A stretch of DNA of 64,000 bases from DATBJJ01 sp036556425. Lineage in GTDB: Bacteria > Acidobacteriota > Vicinamibacteria > Vicinamibacterales > 2-12-FULL-66-21. The notes under the pieces were generated by a model. It saw only the letters and a program-made list of their open reading frames with translations, was not told the DNA's origin and ran no database searches. The position numbers and the translations under genes are program-made. Below are positions 7,986-18,507 of this stretch, piece by piece (within the stretch, counting starts at the first letter, position 1; each line of letters starts with the position of its first letter). The stretch lies in NCBI GenBank assembly GCA_036556425.1, contig DATBJJ010000141.1, forward strand, positions 1-64,000, written 5' to 3'.

Positions 7986-9634
7986 GGCTTTGTGCCGGGA
8001 CTCGAGATCCGGCCCGCCTCCGCAAAGGCTCCGGCGAGGTCTCGCCGTAGCGCTGCGCGCGAAGGTGGAGGCTCGGGGTTCGGGAGCGGATTGTCCGTCC
8101 GTTCGCCTGCCGGAACGCCGGAAATGCCATTCGAGACGCGCGCCGGCTGCGTGGCCTTGACCCGCTCGATGACTTTGGTGACCGCCGGCTCCATCGGGCG
8201 CAGGAATATGCCCGGCAGGACGCCCATCAAGATCGCCATGGCGACCGTCGGGACGACGAGCGCCCATTCGCGCGGCGTCAAATCACGGAGCGTGCGGTTC
8301 TTCTCGTTCTTGACCTCTCCGTAGTTCACGCGCTGGAACATCCACAGCATGTAGACCGCGGAGAGAATCACGCCCGTCGCGGCGACCGCGGTGAGCCGCG
8401 GACTCCACTTGAACGCTCCGATGAGGATCAAGAACTCGCCGACGAAGCCGTTCATCCCCGGCAGCGCGATCGACGAGAGCGTGATGAGCAGAAACGCGGC
8501 GACGAACCTCGGCGCCACCGCCTTCAAGCCGCCGAACTCCGAGATGAGCCGCGTGTGCCGGCGATCGGAGAGCATGCCGACGATCATGAACAGGCCGCCG
8601 GTGCTCACGCCGTGGTTCAGCATCTGATAGAGCGAGCCCTGGACGCCCTGCAGGTTCATCGCGCAAAGGCCGAGCACGACGAAGCCGAGGTGGCTGACGC
8701 TCGAGTACGCGACCAGCTTCTTCATGTCGGGCTGGACCATCGCGACGAGCGCGCCGTAGACGATTCCAATCACCGCGAGCAGCGCGAGCACGGGGGAGAA
8801 CGCGCTCGCCGCCTCGGGAAACAGCGGGAACGAGAACCGCAGCAGCCCGTACGTGCCCATCTTCAGCATGACGCCGGCGAGGATCACGGACCCGGCAGTG
8901 GGAGCCTCGACGTGCGCGTCGGGCAGCCACGTGTGGAACGGGAAGAGCGGCACCTTGATGATGAACGCGAGCGTGAACGCGAGAAAGAACCAGCTCTCCA
9001 TCTGCGGCGAGAGCGGGACGTTGTAGAGGTCGAGCAGGTTGAAGCTGATCGCGCGATTGGATTGCGCGTGCGCGTACGCGAGGCCGATGATCGCGACGAG
9101 CATCAGCACGCTGCCCGCCATGGTGTACAGAATGAACTTGACGGCCGCGTAGATCCGCCGCTCGTAGCCCCAGATCCCGATGAGGAAGTACATCGGAATC
9201 AGGACGGCATCCCAGAACACGTAGAACAGGAACAGGTCGATCGAGACGAACACGCCGAGCATGGCGGTCTCGAGCGCGAGGATGAAGAAGGAGAACGTCT
9301 TCACGCCCTTGTGGACCGACTCCCACGACGAAAGGAGGGCGAGCGGCGTGAGGAATCCCGTCAGCACGACCAGGAACAAGCTGATGCCGTCGACGCCGAC
9401 GTAGTACTGGATGTTGAACGTGCGAATCCAGTCGTAGCGCTCGACGAACTGGAAATCGGCGCTCGCCGGATCGAACCGCCACCACAGCCACAGCGTCGCC
9501 GCGAACGTGACGAGCGACGTCAGCAGCGCGACGTTGCGCACGAGCGGCTCGCGCTCCGGCCGATCGCCGCGGCCGCCGGCGAGGAGGGCGAGCACCGCGC
9601 CCACGAGAGGAAGAAAAACGATTAGCGAGAGCAT
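7982..9634 (-). CDS. nuoM: NADH-quinone oxidoreductase subunit M with repeat-derived C-terminal tail
   Basis: A 550-residue antiporter-like subunit of complex I. Core motifs are present: GISLFLVVLTGFLTPLALL, WDAVLIPMYFLIGIWG, FPFHTWLPDAHVEAPTAGS and KKLVAYSSVSHLGFV. The antiporter fold ends at about residue 500. The remaining ~45 residues (PARVSNGISGVPAGERTDN followed by PLPNPEPPPSRAALRRDLAG and AFAEAGRISSPGTKP) are proline/arginine-rich, unlike NuoM, and look like an interspersed repeat that was read into the frame. The gene couples to nuoN by a 4-nt overlap and lies 27 nt after nuoL. Confidence 0.96.
   Translation of the reverse strand: MLSLIVFLPLVGAVLALLAGGRGDRPEREPLVRNVALLTSLVTFAATLWLWWRFDPASADFQFVERYDWIRTFNIQYYVGVDGISLFLVVLTGFLTPLALLSSWESVHKGVKTFSFFILALETAMLGVFVSIDLFLFYVFWDAVLIPMYFLIGIWGYERRIYAAVKFILYTMAGSVLMLVAIIGLAYAHAQSNRAISFNLLDLYNVPLSPQMESWFFLAFTLAFIIKVPLFPFHTWLPDAHVEAPTAGSVILAGVMLKMGTYGLLRFSFPLFPEAASAFSPVLALLAVIGIVYGALVAMVQPDMKKLVAYSSVSHLGFVVLGLCAMNLQGVQGSLYQMLNHGVSTGGLFMIVGMLSDRRHTRLISEFGGLKAVAPRFVAAFLLITLSSIALPGMNGFVGEFLILIGAFKWSPRLTAVAATGVILSAVYMLWMFQRVNYGEVKNEKNRTLRDLTPREWALVVPTVAMAILMGVLPGIFLRPMEPAVTKVIERVKATQPARVSNGISGVPAGERTDNPLPNPEPPPSRAALRRDLAGAFAEAGRISSPGTKP
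8020..8140. repeat. Interspersed repeat fused to the 3' end of nuoM
   Basis: This GC-rich stretch encodes the non-conserved tail of NuoM. On the minus strand it reads GERTDNPLPNPEPPPSRAAL, then RRDLAGAFAEAGR. Similar translated strings (AFAKATADK and PNPEP types) are familiar as tails and linkers in Acidobacteria proteins, and a related FAKAAAD string occurs in the histidine kinase at about 2990-3020. The boundaries are approximate. Confidence 0.45.
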
Positions 9635-9661
9635 CTCAATATCGGCGTCCGTCTCCGGGCC

Positions 9662-11719
<2,058 letters not shown>

Positions 11720-11720
11720 G

Positions 11721-12023
11721 TCACCACTTCAACGACGTGAACGCGTCCGGGCTGAGCGTCTCGCGATGCCGGAAGAGCGCGATGACGAGCGCGAGACCGA
11801 CCGCCGCTTCCGCCGCCGCAACCGTCATCACGAAGAACGTGATGATCTGTCCGTCCACGGTTCCGCGATAGCGGCCGACGGACACGAACATCAGGTTCAC
11901 CGCGTTCAACATGACCTCGATCGAGAGGAGCACCGTAATCAGATTCCGCCGGAGAAACACCCCCGCGGTCCCGATCGCGAAGAGAATCCCCGAGAGCACC
12001 AGGTAGTAGGTGTACGGCACCAT
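11721..12023 (-). CDS. nuoK: NADH-quinone oxidoreductase subunit K
   Basis: A 100-residue subunit with three membrane helices, the usual length for NuoK. The two membrane glutamates needed for proton transfer are present: E36 in LLSIEVMLNAVNL and E72 in AAAEAAVGLALV. It lies between nuoJ (3 nt upstream) and nuoL (1 nt downstream) in the complex I operon. Confidence 0.97.
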   Translation of the reverse strand: MVPYTYYLVLSGILFAIGTAGVFLRRNLITVLLSIEVMLNAVNLMFVSVGRYRGTVDGQIITFFVMTVAAAEAAVGLALVIALFRHRETLSPDAFTSLKW

Positions 12024-12026
12024 CGC

Positions 12027-12539
12027 TCAGTGCTCCTTCCGCGCCAGGACGACGGCGCCCACCATCGCGACGAGAATCAAGACGGACGTCACTTCGAACG
12101 CGAACGCGTGCTGCGTGAACAGCATCTTCCCGATGTTCGCGACGTCGCTGATCTCCACGCCGAAGTCCGGATCGAACGGCACGCTGCCGTAGCGCGACAG
12201 CGCCCAGACCATCTCGATCCCGAGCAGCACCGAGAGCGCCGCGCCGACCCGCATCCCCGTCGGCCCGACCAACGTGGCCGCGGCGGCTGCCAGCGGCTCC
12301 TCGCGCGGCACGTTCAGCAGCATGACGACGAACAGGAAGAGCACCATGATCGCGCCGGCGTAGATGATGATCTGCGTCACGGCGGTGAACGGCGCGTCGA
12401 GCAGCACGTACAACCCGGCCAGCGCGCCGAACGACGTAATCAGCAGCATCACGCTGTACATCGGGTTGCGCTGGCCGACGACGAGGAGCGAGGCCACGAC
12501 GGCGATGGCGGCGAAGATGTAGAAAGCGACAATCTCCAT
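12027..12539 (-). CDS. nuoJ: NADH-quinone oxidoreductase subunit J
   Basis: A 170-residue membrane subunit of complex I with about five helices. The family signature APFTAVTQIIIYAGAIMVLF and the following FVVMLLNVP are clear. The start is the ATG at 12539 (MEIVAFYIFAAIAVV); an upstream extension of the frame overlaps nuoH and has no similarity. It follows nuoH by only 2 nt, which leaves no room for nuoI, the usual gene between H and J. Confidence 0.95.
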   Translation of the reverse strand: MEIVAFYIFAAIAVVASLLVVGQRNPMYSVMLLITSFGALAGLYVLLDAPFTAVTQIIIYAGAIMVLFLFVVMLLNVPREEPLAAAAATLVGPTGMRVGAALSVLLGIEMVWALSRYGSVPFDPDFGVEISDVANIGKMLFTQHAFAFEVTSVLILVAMVGAVVLARKEH

Positions 12540-12541
12540 AC

Positions 12542-13585
12542 TCAGCCCAACCAGAGAACGAGCGCAGCGGTTGCGAGAAGATTCAGCACCGCCATCGGCA
12601 GCAGCCACTTCCAGCCGAACTCCATCAACTGGTCGTAGCGGTAGCGCGGGAGCGTCCAGCGCATCCAGACGTAGAAGAACAACAGCGCGAGAACCTTGAC
12701 CAGGAACCACATCCACGCGAGCCAGTCGGGCAGGAACGGGCCGAGCCAGCCGCCCAGGTACAGGCTGGTCGCGACCGCCGAGACCGTCACCATGTTCACG
12801 TATTCCGCGAGAAAGAACAGCGCGAAGCTCATCGAGCTGTATTCGGTGTGGTACCCGGCGACCAGCTCCTGCTCCGCCTCGGGGAAATCGAACGGCGCGC
12901 GGTTGGTCTCCGCCACGCCCGCGCACATGTAGATGAAGAATCCGAGCGGCTGCAGCCAGATGTACCACTTCGGAATGACGTACCACCAGTACCCGGACTG
13001 GTTCATCACCGTCTCGCGAAGCGAGAGCGTGCCGGACAGCATGATCACCGCCCCCAGCGCGAGGCCGTACGACAACTCGTAGCTGATCATCTGCGCCGAC
13101 GATCGCAGACCGCCGAGCAGCGAGTACTTGCTGTTCGAGCTCCATCCCGCGAGGACGATGCCATACACGCCCATCGACGTGATCGCGAAGATCACGAGCA
13201 CCGCGACGTTGACGTCAGCGATCTGAAGGGGAACGGGTTCTTTGAGATAGCCCCAGAGCGACAGCTCGGTCCCGAACGGGATGACGGAGAACGCGGCAAA
13301 CGCGGCCGCCGCCGACAGCACCGGCGCGATCGAGAACAACATCGCGTCCGCCGCCTTCGGGCGCAGCTCCTCCTTCATCAGGAGCTTGATGACGTCCGCG
13401 AACGGCTGCTTCCATCCGGCATACCCGACCCGGTTCGGTCCGAGGCGATCCTGGATGTAGGCGCAGACCTTCCGCTCCATCCAGACCATGAAGGCGGCCG
13501 CGAGGACGAGCAGATTGAAGATGATGAAGATCAGTGCGAGATGCACCGTCACCGGCGTGACCCAGCTCAGGAGCCACTCGAGCAT
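12542..13585 (-). CDS. nuoH: NADH-quinone oxidoreductase subunit H
   Basis: A 347-residue membrane subunit that helps form the quinone-binding chamber of complex I. It shows ERKVCAYIQDRLGPNRVG near the N-terminus, GWSSNSKYSLLGGLRSSAQM in the middle and AETNRAPFDFPEAEQELVAG, all hallmark NuoH sequences. The ATG at 13585 (MLEWLLSWVTPV) is preferred over a start 36 nt upstream because it overlaps the nuoF stop by 1 nt (TGATG) and begins the conserved sequence. In most complete nuo operons nuoG would precede it; here nuoF does. Confidence 0.96.
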   Translation of the reverse strand: MLEWLLSWVTPVTVHLALIFIIFNLLVLAAAFMVWMERKVCAYIQDRLGPNRVGYAGWKQPFADVIKLLMKEELRPKAADAMLFSIAPVLSAAAAFAAFSVIPFGTELSLWGYLKEPVPLQIADVNVAVLVIFAITSMGVYGIVLAGWSSNSKYSLLGGLRSSAQMISYELSYGLALGAVIMLSGTLSLRETVMNQSGYWWYVIPKWYIWLQPLGFFIYMCAGVAETNRAPFDFPEAEQELVAGYHTEYSSMSFALFFLAEYVNMVTVSAVATSLYLGGWLGPFLPDWLAWMWFLVKVLALLFFYVWMRWTLPRYRYDQLMEFGWKWLLPMAVLNLLATAALVLWLG

Positions 13586-14901
13586 CAGTGCGCCCCCACC
13601 GGCGCCTTCGACGCGCGCCACGCGGCGGGCACCGTGCAGCGGCCCTCGCGAACGTGCGCCTCGAACTCCGCGCGGAAGTGCTTCACCGTCGTCAGCGCCG
13701 GCGTGGCGGCGGCATCGCCGAACGCGCAGAGCGTCTTACCCACGATGTTGTTCCCGATGCTCACGAGGAGATCGATGTCACGCAGATCGCCTTCGCCGTT
13801 CTCGATACGCGTGAGAATCTTGTAGAGCCAATCGCCGCCCTCGCGGCAGGGCGTGCACTTCCCGCACGACTCGTGCTTGTAGAAGTAGAGGAGGTTCTTC
13901 GCCGCCCACACCATGCACGTCGTGTCGTCCATCACGATGATGCCGGCCGACCCGAGCATCGATCCCGCCTTCGCCACGTCGTCGAAGCTCGCCGGAATGT
14001 CGAGCTGATTGTCGAGGAGGATGGGCACCGACGATCCGCCGGGGATCACCGCCTTGATCGTCCGTCCGTCGAACGGACCGCCGGCGTAGTCGTAAATCAG
14101 CTCGCGCAGCGTCGTGTTCATCGACGCCTCGAAGACGCCGGGCGTCTTCACGTGTCCGCTGACGCAGAACAACTTCGGCCCGCCGTTCTTCTCGGGCCCC
14201 AGCGCGGCAAACCACGCGGCGCCGTTGATGATGATCGGCGGCAGATTGCAGAGCGTCTCGACGTTGTTCACCGCGGTCGGGCAGTTGTAGAGGCCGGAGG
14301 CCGCCGGAAACGGCGGCTTGATGCGCGGCTGTGCACGTTTGCCCTCGAGCGATTCGATCAGCGCGGTCTCCTCGCCGGCTTCGTACGCGCCGGCGCCGCG
14401 GTGGATCACGATGTCGCAGTCGAAGCCCGAGCCGAGGATGTTCTTGCCGCAGTACCCTTGCGCGTACGCCTTCTCGAGCTCGGCCTCGAGCACTCTCTGC
14501 ACGTGGTAGAACTCGCCGCGGATGTAGATGTACGCGACCTTCGCGCCAATCGCGCGGCATCCGATCAGGCAGCCCTCGAAGAGGAGGTGCGGATTGCGCT
14601 CCATGAGCACGTGATCCTTGAACGTGCCCGGCTCGCTCTCGTCCGCGTTGCAGCAAATGTATTTGGGGAGCGGCGAGTCCTTGAGGACGAACTGCCACTT
14701 CAGACCCGTCGGGAATCCCGCGCCGCCACGCCCGCGCAGCCCGGACGCCTTGACCATCTCGATGATGTCGTTCGGCGCCATGCCGAGCGCCTTGCGAAGG
14801 CCCTCGTAGCCCTGCTGCTTCTTCAGATAGAAGTCGAGGGCGTAGCTGTTCGGCTCTCGAACGAACTTTGTGAGGATTGGGTCCATGGTCTGCACAGTCA
14901 C
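13585..14901 (-). CDS. nuoF: NADH-quinone oxidoreductase subunit F
   Basis: A 438-residue peripheral subunit that binds NADH, FMN and a [4Fe-4S] cluster. The glycine-rich nucleotide motif GLRGRGGAGFPTGLKW lies at 54-69. The cluster ligands are C346, C349, C352 (ESCGKCTPCREG) and C392. The listed start is a GTG (14901); an ATG 15 nt downstream (MDPILTKF) is equally plausible. It follows nuoE after a ~130-nt spacer that carries an inverted repeat, the only sizeable gap within the operon. Confidence 0.96.
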   Translation of the reverse strand: MTVQTMDPILTKFVREPNSYALDFYLKKQQGYEGLRKALGMAPNDIIEMVKASGLRGRGGAGFPTGLKWQFVLKDSPLPKYICCNADESEPGTFKDHVLMERNPHLLFEGCLIGCRAIGAKVAYIYIRGEFYHVQRVLEAELEKAYAQGYCGKNILGSGFDCDIVIHRGAGAYEAGEETALIESLEGKRAQPRIKPPFPAASGLYNCPTAVNNVETLCNLPPIIINGAAWFAALGPEKNGGPKLFCVSGHVKTPGVFEASMNTTLRELIYDYAGGPFDGRTIKAVIPGGSSVPILLDNQLDIPASFDDVAKAGSMLGSAGIIVMDDTTCMVWAAKNLLYFYKHESCGKCTPCREGGDWLYKILTRIENGEGDLRDIDLLVSIGNNIVGKTLCAFGDAAATPALTTVKHFRAEFEAHVREGRCTVPAAWRASKAPVGAH

Positions 14902-14923
14902 GCCGCACCCGCTGCGCGGCCAA

Positions 14924-15010
14924 TCACGATGAGCACGATGGCCACGACGGACACGATGGCAATTCCGTTCTTCTTCGTGTTCATCGTGTCGTCGTGTTCA
15001 TCGTGCACGA
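14924..15010. repeat. Imperfect inverted repeat between nuoE and nuoF
   Basis: The left half has CACGATGAGCACGATGG and CACGACGGACACGATGG. The right half is roughly its reverse complement, with CGTGTTCATCGTGTCGTCG and TGTTCATCGTGCACG. The halves flank a short AATTCCGTTC centre. The transcript could form a long stem in the middle of the nuo operon, where it may affect mRNA processing or the relative expression of the upstream and downstream genes. It looks like one of the interspersed repeats of this genome. Confidence 0.6.
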
Positions 15011-15032
15011 TTCGTCACGGCGTCGTAGGTGA

Positions 15033-15635
15033 TCAGCGTTCAACCTCCAAGTGACAACCCGAGAACGCCTTCTCGCCCTTGGTCTTGATCTCGTCCACCA
15101 ACTTGCCCGCGTCCTCCGGTCTCACCTTCTCGTGCCAGTGCTCGTTGTTCACCATCACGATCGGCGCGCGATCGCACGCGCCCAGGCACTCGAACTCGAG
15201 GAGCGTGAACTGCCCCGACTTGTCGGTTTCGCCGACTTTGATGCCGAGCTTCTCGGACAGCGCTTCGGTCACGCGCTCGGCGCCCATCAACGCGCACGAC
15301 AGCGTGCGGCACACCTGCAACACGTATTTGCCGACCGGCTCGCGGTAGAACATCACGTAGTAGGTCGCGACGTCTTCGACTTCGGCCGGCGTCATGCCGA
15401 GAATCGGCGCGATGTGGCGCATGCCGTTCGCCGTCAGATACCCGATCTGCTCCTGCACGAGATACAAGGCGGCGAGCACGGCGGATCGCTTTTGATCGGG
15501 TGGATACTTCGTCAGAATCTCGTCCAGCTTCGCGCGGCGTTCCGGCGTGAACGCGAACGGCTCGCCTTCGTCCGCGATCTTGCGCTCGGACTTCTGAAAG
15601 CGCTGGTCGTACATCATCAGCGGATGGAAACTCAT
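15033..15635 (-). CDS. nuoE: NADH-quinone oxidoreductase subunit E
   Basis: A 200-residue thioredoxin-like subunit of the NADH-oxidising module. The [2Fe-2S] ligands are C109, C114 (VCRTLSCALMG) and C150, C154 (FECLGACDRAP). The first ATG that gives family similarity is at 15635 (MSFHPLMMYD) and overlaps the nuoD stop by 4 nt; a longer frame runs upstream antisense-like through nuoD. It works with NuoF and normally NuoG, but no nuoG is found nearby. Confidence 0.95.
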   Translation of the reverse strand: MSFHPLMMYDQRFQKSERKIADEGEPFAFTPERRAKLDEILTKYPPDQKRSAVLAALYLVQEQIGYLTANGMRHIAPILGMTPAEVEDVATYYVMFYREPVGKYVLQVCRTLSCALMGAERVTEALSEKLGIKVGETDKSGQFTLLEFECLGACDRAPIVMVNNEHWHEKVRPEDAGKLVDEIKTKGEKAFSGCHLEVER

Positions 15636-16816
15636 CGGTCCACGTCTCCCATGACGACGTCGGTGGAGCCGATGACGGCGATGACGTCGGCGATCATGCC
15701 GCCGATGAGCAGCCTCGGCAGTCCCTGACAGGCGTAGAACGACGGCGCGCGCAGCTTGATGCGATACGGACGGTTCGTGCCGTCCGAGACGATCGAGAAT
15801 CCGTGCTCGCCGCGCGGGCCTTCGATCGGCACGTATGCTTCGCCGGCGGGCACGTTGAATCCCTGCGAGTAGATCAGGAAGTGCTGGATGAGCCCTTCCA
15901 TCTCGCTGTAGACCTTGTCCTTCGGCGGCGGAACGATCTTGTAGTCCTGAATGTCGAACACGCCGCGCGGCGTGATCCGCTCGAGCGCCTGCTGCGCGAT
16001 CTTGGTGCTCTCGCGCATCTCGGCGACGCGAACGAGGTACCGCGCGTAGACGTCGCCGGCGGTCTCGGTCGGGACGTCGAACGCGTACGTCTCGTAGCCG
16101 AGGTACGGAAACACCTTGCGAACGTCGTACGCGACGCCGGCGGCGCGCGCCATCGGCCCCACCAGCCCATACGTCATCGCATCGTCGGCCGTCATGACGC
16201 CGACGCCCTTCGTGCGCTTGATCCAGATCTGGTTCTTCGTGAGGAGATCTTCGTACTCGCGCAAATGACCGGGAAACGCGTCGAGCCATTTCTTGACGGC
16301 TTGATGAAATCCCGACGGCAGATCTTCGCGGAGGCCGCCGATCCGCAGATAGCTGGGGAACATGCGGAAGCCGGCGAGCATCTCGTTGATGTTCAGGAGC
16401 TGCTCCCGCTCGCGGAAGCAGTACATCATCACGGAAACGGCGCCGATCTCGAGCGCGTGCGTGGCCAGCCAGACGAGGTGGCTCGCGAGGCGCTGCAGCT
16501 CCGCGATGAGCACGCGGATGTCGCGCACGCGCTCGGGCACCTCGATCGCGAGGAGCTTCTCGACCGCGAGCACGAACGCGAGGCTGTTCGACTGCGCGCC
16601 GAGATAATCCATGCGCTCGACGAGCGGGATCACCTGCTGCCACTTCTTCTGCTCGGCGGTCTTCTCGATTCCCGTGTGCAGGAAGCCGATGGTGGTGTCC
16701 GCGGAGACGACCGTCTCGCCGGACAGCTCCAGCACGAGCCGCAGCACGCCGTGCGTGCTGGGGTGCTGGGGCCCCATGTTGACGGTCATCGTTTCGGTGC
16801 GAAGCTCAGTAGTCAC
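15632..16816 (-). CDS. nuoD: NADH-quinone oxidoreductase subunit D
   Basis: A 394-residue, 49-kDa-type subunit of the quinone-reducing arm of complex I. The N-terminal NMGPQHPSTHGVLRLVLEL and C-terminal GEHGFSIVSDGTNRPYRIKL and GSTDVVMGDVDR are diagnostic. The start at 16816 is a GTG; an ATG nine codons later (MTVNMGPQHP) is an alternative. It begins 6 nt after the inserted gmhA gene and overlaps nuoE by 4 nt. Confidence 0.96.
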   Translation of the reverse strand: MTTELRTETMTVNMGPQHPSTHGVLRLVLELSGETVVSADTTIGFLHTGIEKTAEQKKWQQVIPLVERMDYLGAQSNSLAFVLAVEKLLAIEVPERVRDIRVLIAELQRLASHLVWLATHALEIGAVSVMMYCFREREQLLNINEMLAGFRMFPSYLRIGGLREDLPSGFHQAVKKWLDAFPGHLREYEDLLTKNQIWIKRTKGVGVMTADDAMTYGLVGPMARAAGVAYDVRKVFPYLGYETYAFDVPTETAGDVYARYLVRVAEMRESTKIAQQALERITPRGVFDIQDYKIVPPPKDKVYSEMEGLIQHFLIYSQGFNVPAGEAYVPIEGPRGEHGFSIVSDGTNRPYRIKLRAPSFYACQGLPRLLIGGMIADVIAVIGSTDVVMGDVDR

Positions 16817-16822
16817 CGTGTC

Positions 16823-17407
16823 TCAGTCCGATTCCGCGATTTCGCACAGCGCGTGGATCAACGTGATGTGGACCTCTTGCACCCGTGCCGTGACGGACTC
16901 CGGAACGTTGAGGTGAATCTCCGCGAGGCGGCCGGCCTCGCCGCCGTCGCGTCCCGTCAGCGCGATCGTCCGCAGCCCGCGCGCGCGCGCCGTCTCGAGC
17001 GCGGCCACGACGTTCGGCGACGTGCCGCTCGTCGAAATCGCGAAGGCCACGTCGCCGGCGCTGCCGAGCGCCTCGATCTGCCGGGCGAACACGCGCTCGA
17101 AGCCGTAGTCGTTCGAGAGGCTCGTCAAGAGGCTCGTGTCCGCGGTCAGCGCGATCGCCGCGAAGCCGACGCGGTCCTTCTGGAACCGGCCGACGAGCTC
17201 CGCCGTCAGGTGTTGTGCGTCCGCGGCGCTTCCGCCGTTGCCGAACGCGAGCAGCTTGCGGCCGGACGCGAGCGCGACCTTCAACAGCTCGCCGGCGGCG
17301 GCGACGCGCGCGAGATCGAGGCCGCGCATGCGCTGATGCGCGGCGATCGCCGCGTCGAGCGTGCGCGCGGCAATCGATGCCGCCGTGCGGCTATCGGTCG
17401 ACGGCAT
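16823..17407 (-). CDS. gmhA: Phosphoheptose isomerase-like SIS-domain protein
   Basis: A 194-residue SIS-domain protein of the GmhA type, which converts sedoheptulose 7-phosphate to D-glycero-D-manno-heptose 7-phosphate, the first step of ADP- or GDP-heptose supply for surface glycans. The substrate loop FGNGGSAADAQHLTAELVGR and the second phosphate loop FAISTSGTSPNVVAALE are clear, and length fits the family. It lies inside the complex I operon, overlapping nuoC by 1 nt and followed by nuoD after 6 nt, so it must be co-transcribed with nuo genes. DiaA-like proteins share the fold; the substrate is therefore not certain. Confidence 0.85.
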   Translation of the reverse strand: MPSTDSRTAASIAARTLDAAIAAHQRMRGLDLARVAAAGELLKVALASGRKLLAFGNGGSAADAQHLTAELVGRFQKDRVGFAAIALTADTSLLTSLSNDYGFERVFARQIEALGSAGDVAFAISTSGTSPNVVAALETARARGLRTIALTGRDGGEAGRLAEIHLNVPESVTARVQEVHITLIHALCEIAESD

Positions 17408-17991
17408 CAGCCTCGCCGCGGCGGGGCCTTCGATGGTCGACGCGCCGCCTCCAAGTTGGCCACGAATTCCTCTTCAGTCACCTGCAGCGGCTCGTACGTC
17501 TTGACGCGCTCCTTGATTTGAACCGGATAGTCCTTGCGCATCGGGAAGCCTTCCCAATCGTCCGGCATCAAGATGCGGCGGAGATCGGGATGATTCTCGA
17601 ACTGCAGGCCGAAGAAATCGTAGGCTTCACGCTCGGCCCAGTTGGCCGATCGCCAGACGCTCGACAGCGAGGGAACGGACGTTCCGTCCGGCACGCGCAC
17701 CTTCATGCGCAGCCGCTTCGGCGCGTCGCCGTATCCCGCCACGCCGGGCGACGCGAGGATGTACACCAACTCGAATCGCGGCTGGCGCGGATAGTAGTCC
17801 ACGACCGTCACGTCCGCCAAGAACGCGAACCGCAGCTCCGGCGCGTCGCGCAGCGCCGCCGCCGTCTCCGGCAGCCCATCGAGCGGCGCGTAGATCGTCG
17901 GCATGCCGTCGCGCGCGTCCACCGCCTCGAATCGCGATGGATCCGCGGACAGCGTGCGTGACAACACCTCGATGATGGCGGTCGATTGCAT
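17407..17991 (-). CDS. nuoC: NADH-quinone oxidoreductase subunit C
   Basis: A 194-residue, 30-kDa-type subunit of the hydrophilic arm of complex I. The signature AEREAYDFFGLQFENHPDL followed by RRILMPDDWEGFPMRKDYP is characteristic. It is a stand-alone NuoC rather than a fused NuoCD. It follows nuoB by 27 nt and overlaps gmhA by 1 nt. Confidence 0.95.
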   Translation of the reverse strand: MQSTAIIEVLSRTLSADPSRFEAVDARDGMPTIYAPLDGLPETAAALRDAPELRFAFLADVTVVDYYPRQPRFELVYILASPGVAGYGDAPKRLRMKVRVPDGTSVPSLSSVWRSANWAEREAYDFFGLQFENHPDLRRILMPDDWEGFPMRKDYPVQIKERVKTYEPLQVTEEEFVANLEAARRPSKAPPRRG

Positions 17992-18018
17992 GAGTGTGAG
18001 CGAGCGGCGCCGTGTAGC

Positions 18019-18483
18019 CTACGCGAACGACCTCTGCTTGTCGATCTTGCGCTGCAGTTGCACGATCCCGTAGATCAACGCTTCCGGGCGAGGCGGGCAG
18101 CCCGGCACGAACACGTCGACGGGCACGACCTGATCGACGCCCTGCACGATCGCGTAGTTGTCGAAGACGCCGCCGACCGACGCGCAGGCGCCCATCGAGA
18201 TCACGTACTTCGGCTCGGGCATCTGATCGTAGATGCGGCGCAGCACCGGCGCCATCTTGCGAGACAGGCGGCCGGCCACGATCATCAAATCCGACTGCCG
18301 CGGCGATCCGCGAAACACCTCGGCGCCGAACCGCGCGATGTCGTAGCGGCCCGCGCTCATCGCCATCATCTCGATCGCGCAGCACGCCAGGCCGAACGTG
18401 ACGGGCCAGACCGACGAACGGCGCGCCCACTGCACGACTTTCTCGACGGTCGTCGTCAGGATCGGAAGATCGTTGTCGCTCAT
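18019..18483 (-). CDS. nuoB: NADH-quinone oxidoreductase subunit B
   Basis: A 154-residue subunit that holds cluster N2, the last iron-sulfur centre before quinone. All four ligands are present: C34 and C35 (FGLACCAIEMM), C100 (SMGACASVGG) and C129 (VPGCPPRPEALI). I chose the ATG at 18483 (MSDNDLPILT); a GTG two codons upstream is also open. It follows nuoA by about 24 nt. Confidence 0.96.
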   Translation of the reverse strand: MSDNDLPILTTTVEKVVQWARRSSVWPVTFGLACCAIEMMAMSAGRYDIARFGAEVFRGSPRQSDLMIVAGRLSRKMAPVLRRIYDQMPEPKYVISMGACASVGGVFDNYAIVQGVDQVVPVDVFVPGCPPRPEALIYGIVQLQRKIDKQRSFA

Positions 18484-18507
18484 AAGCACCCGGCGCCAGA
18501 CGCGAGG

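Noticed and set aside
7074..8324. Plus-strand frames across nuoN/nuoM
   Set aside because: They lie antisense to well-conserved complex I subunits and have no recognisable feature.
12539..13585. Hidden nuoI or nuoG between nuoF, nuoH and nuoJ
   Set aside because: The junctions are 1-2 nt, and no frame with the ferredoxin-type CxxCxxCxxxCP motif was seen in the area.
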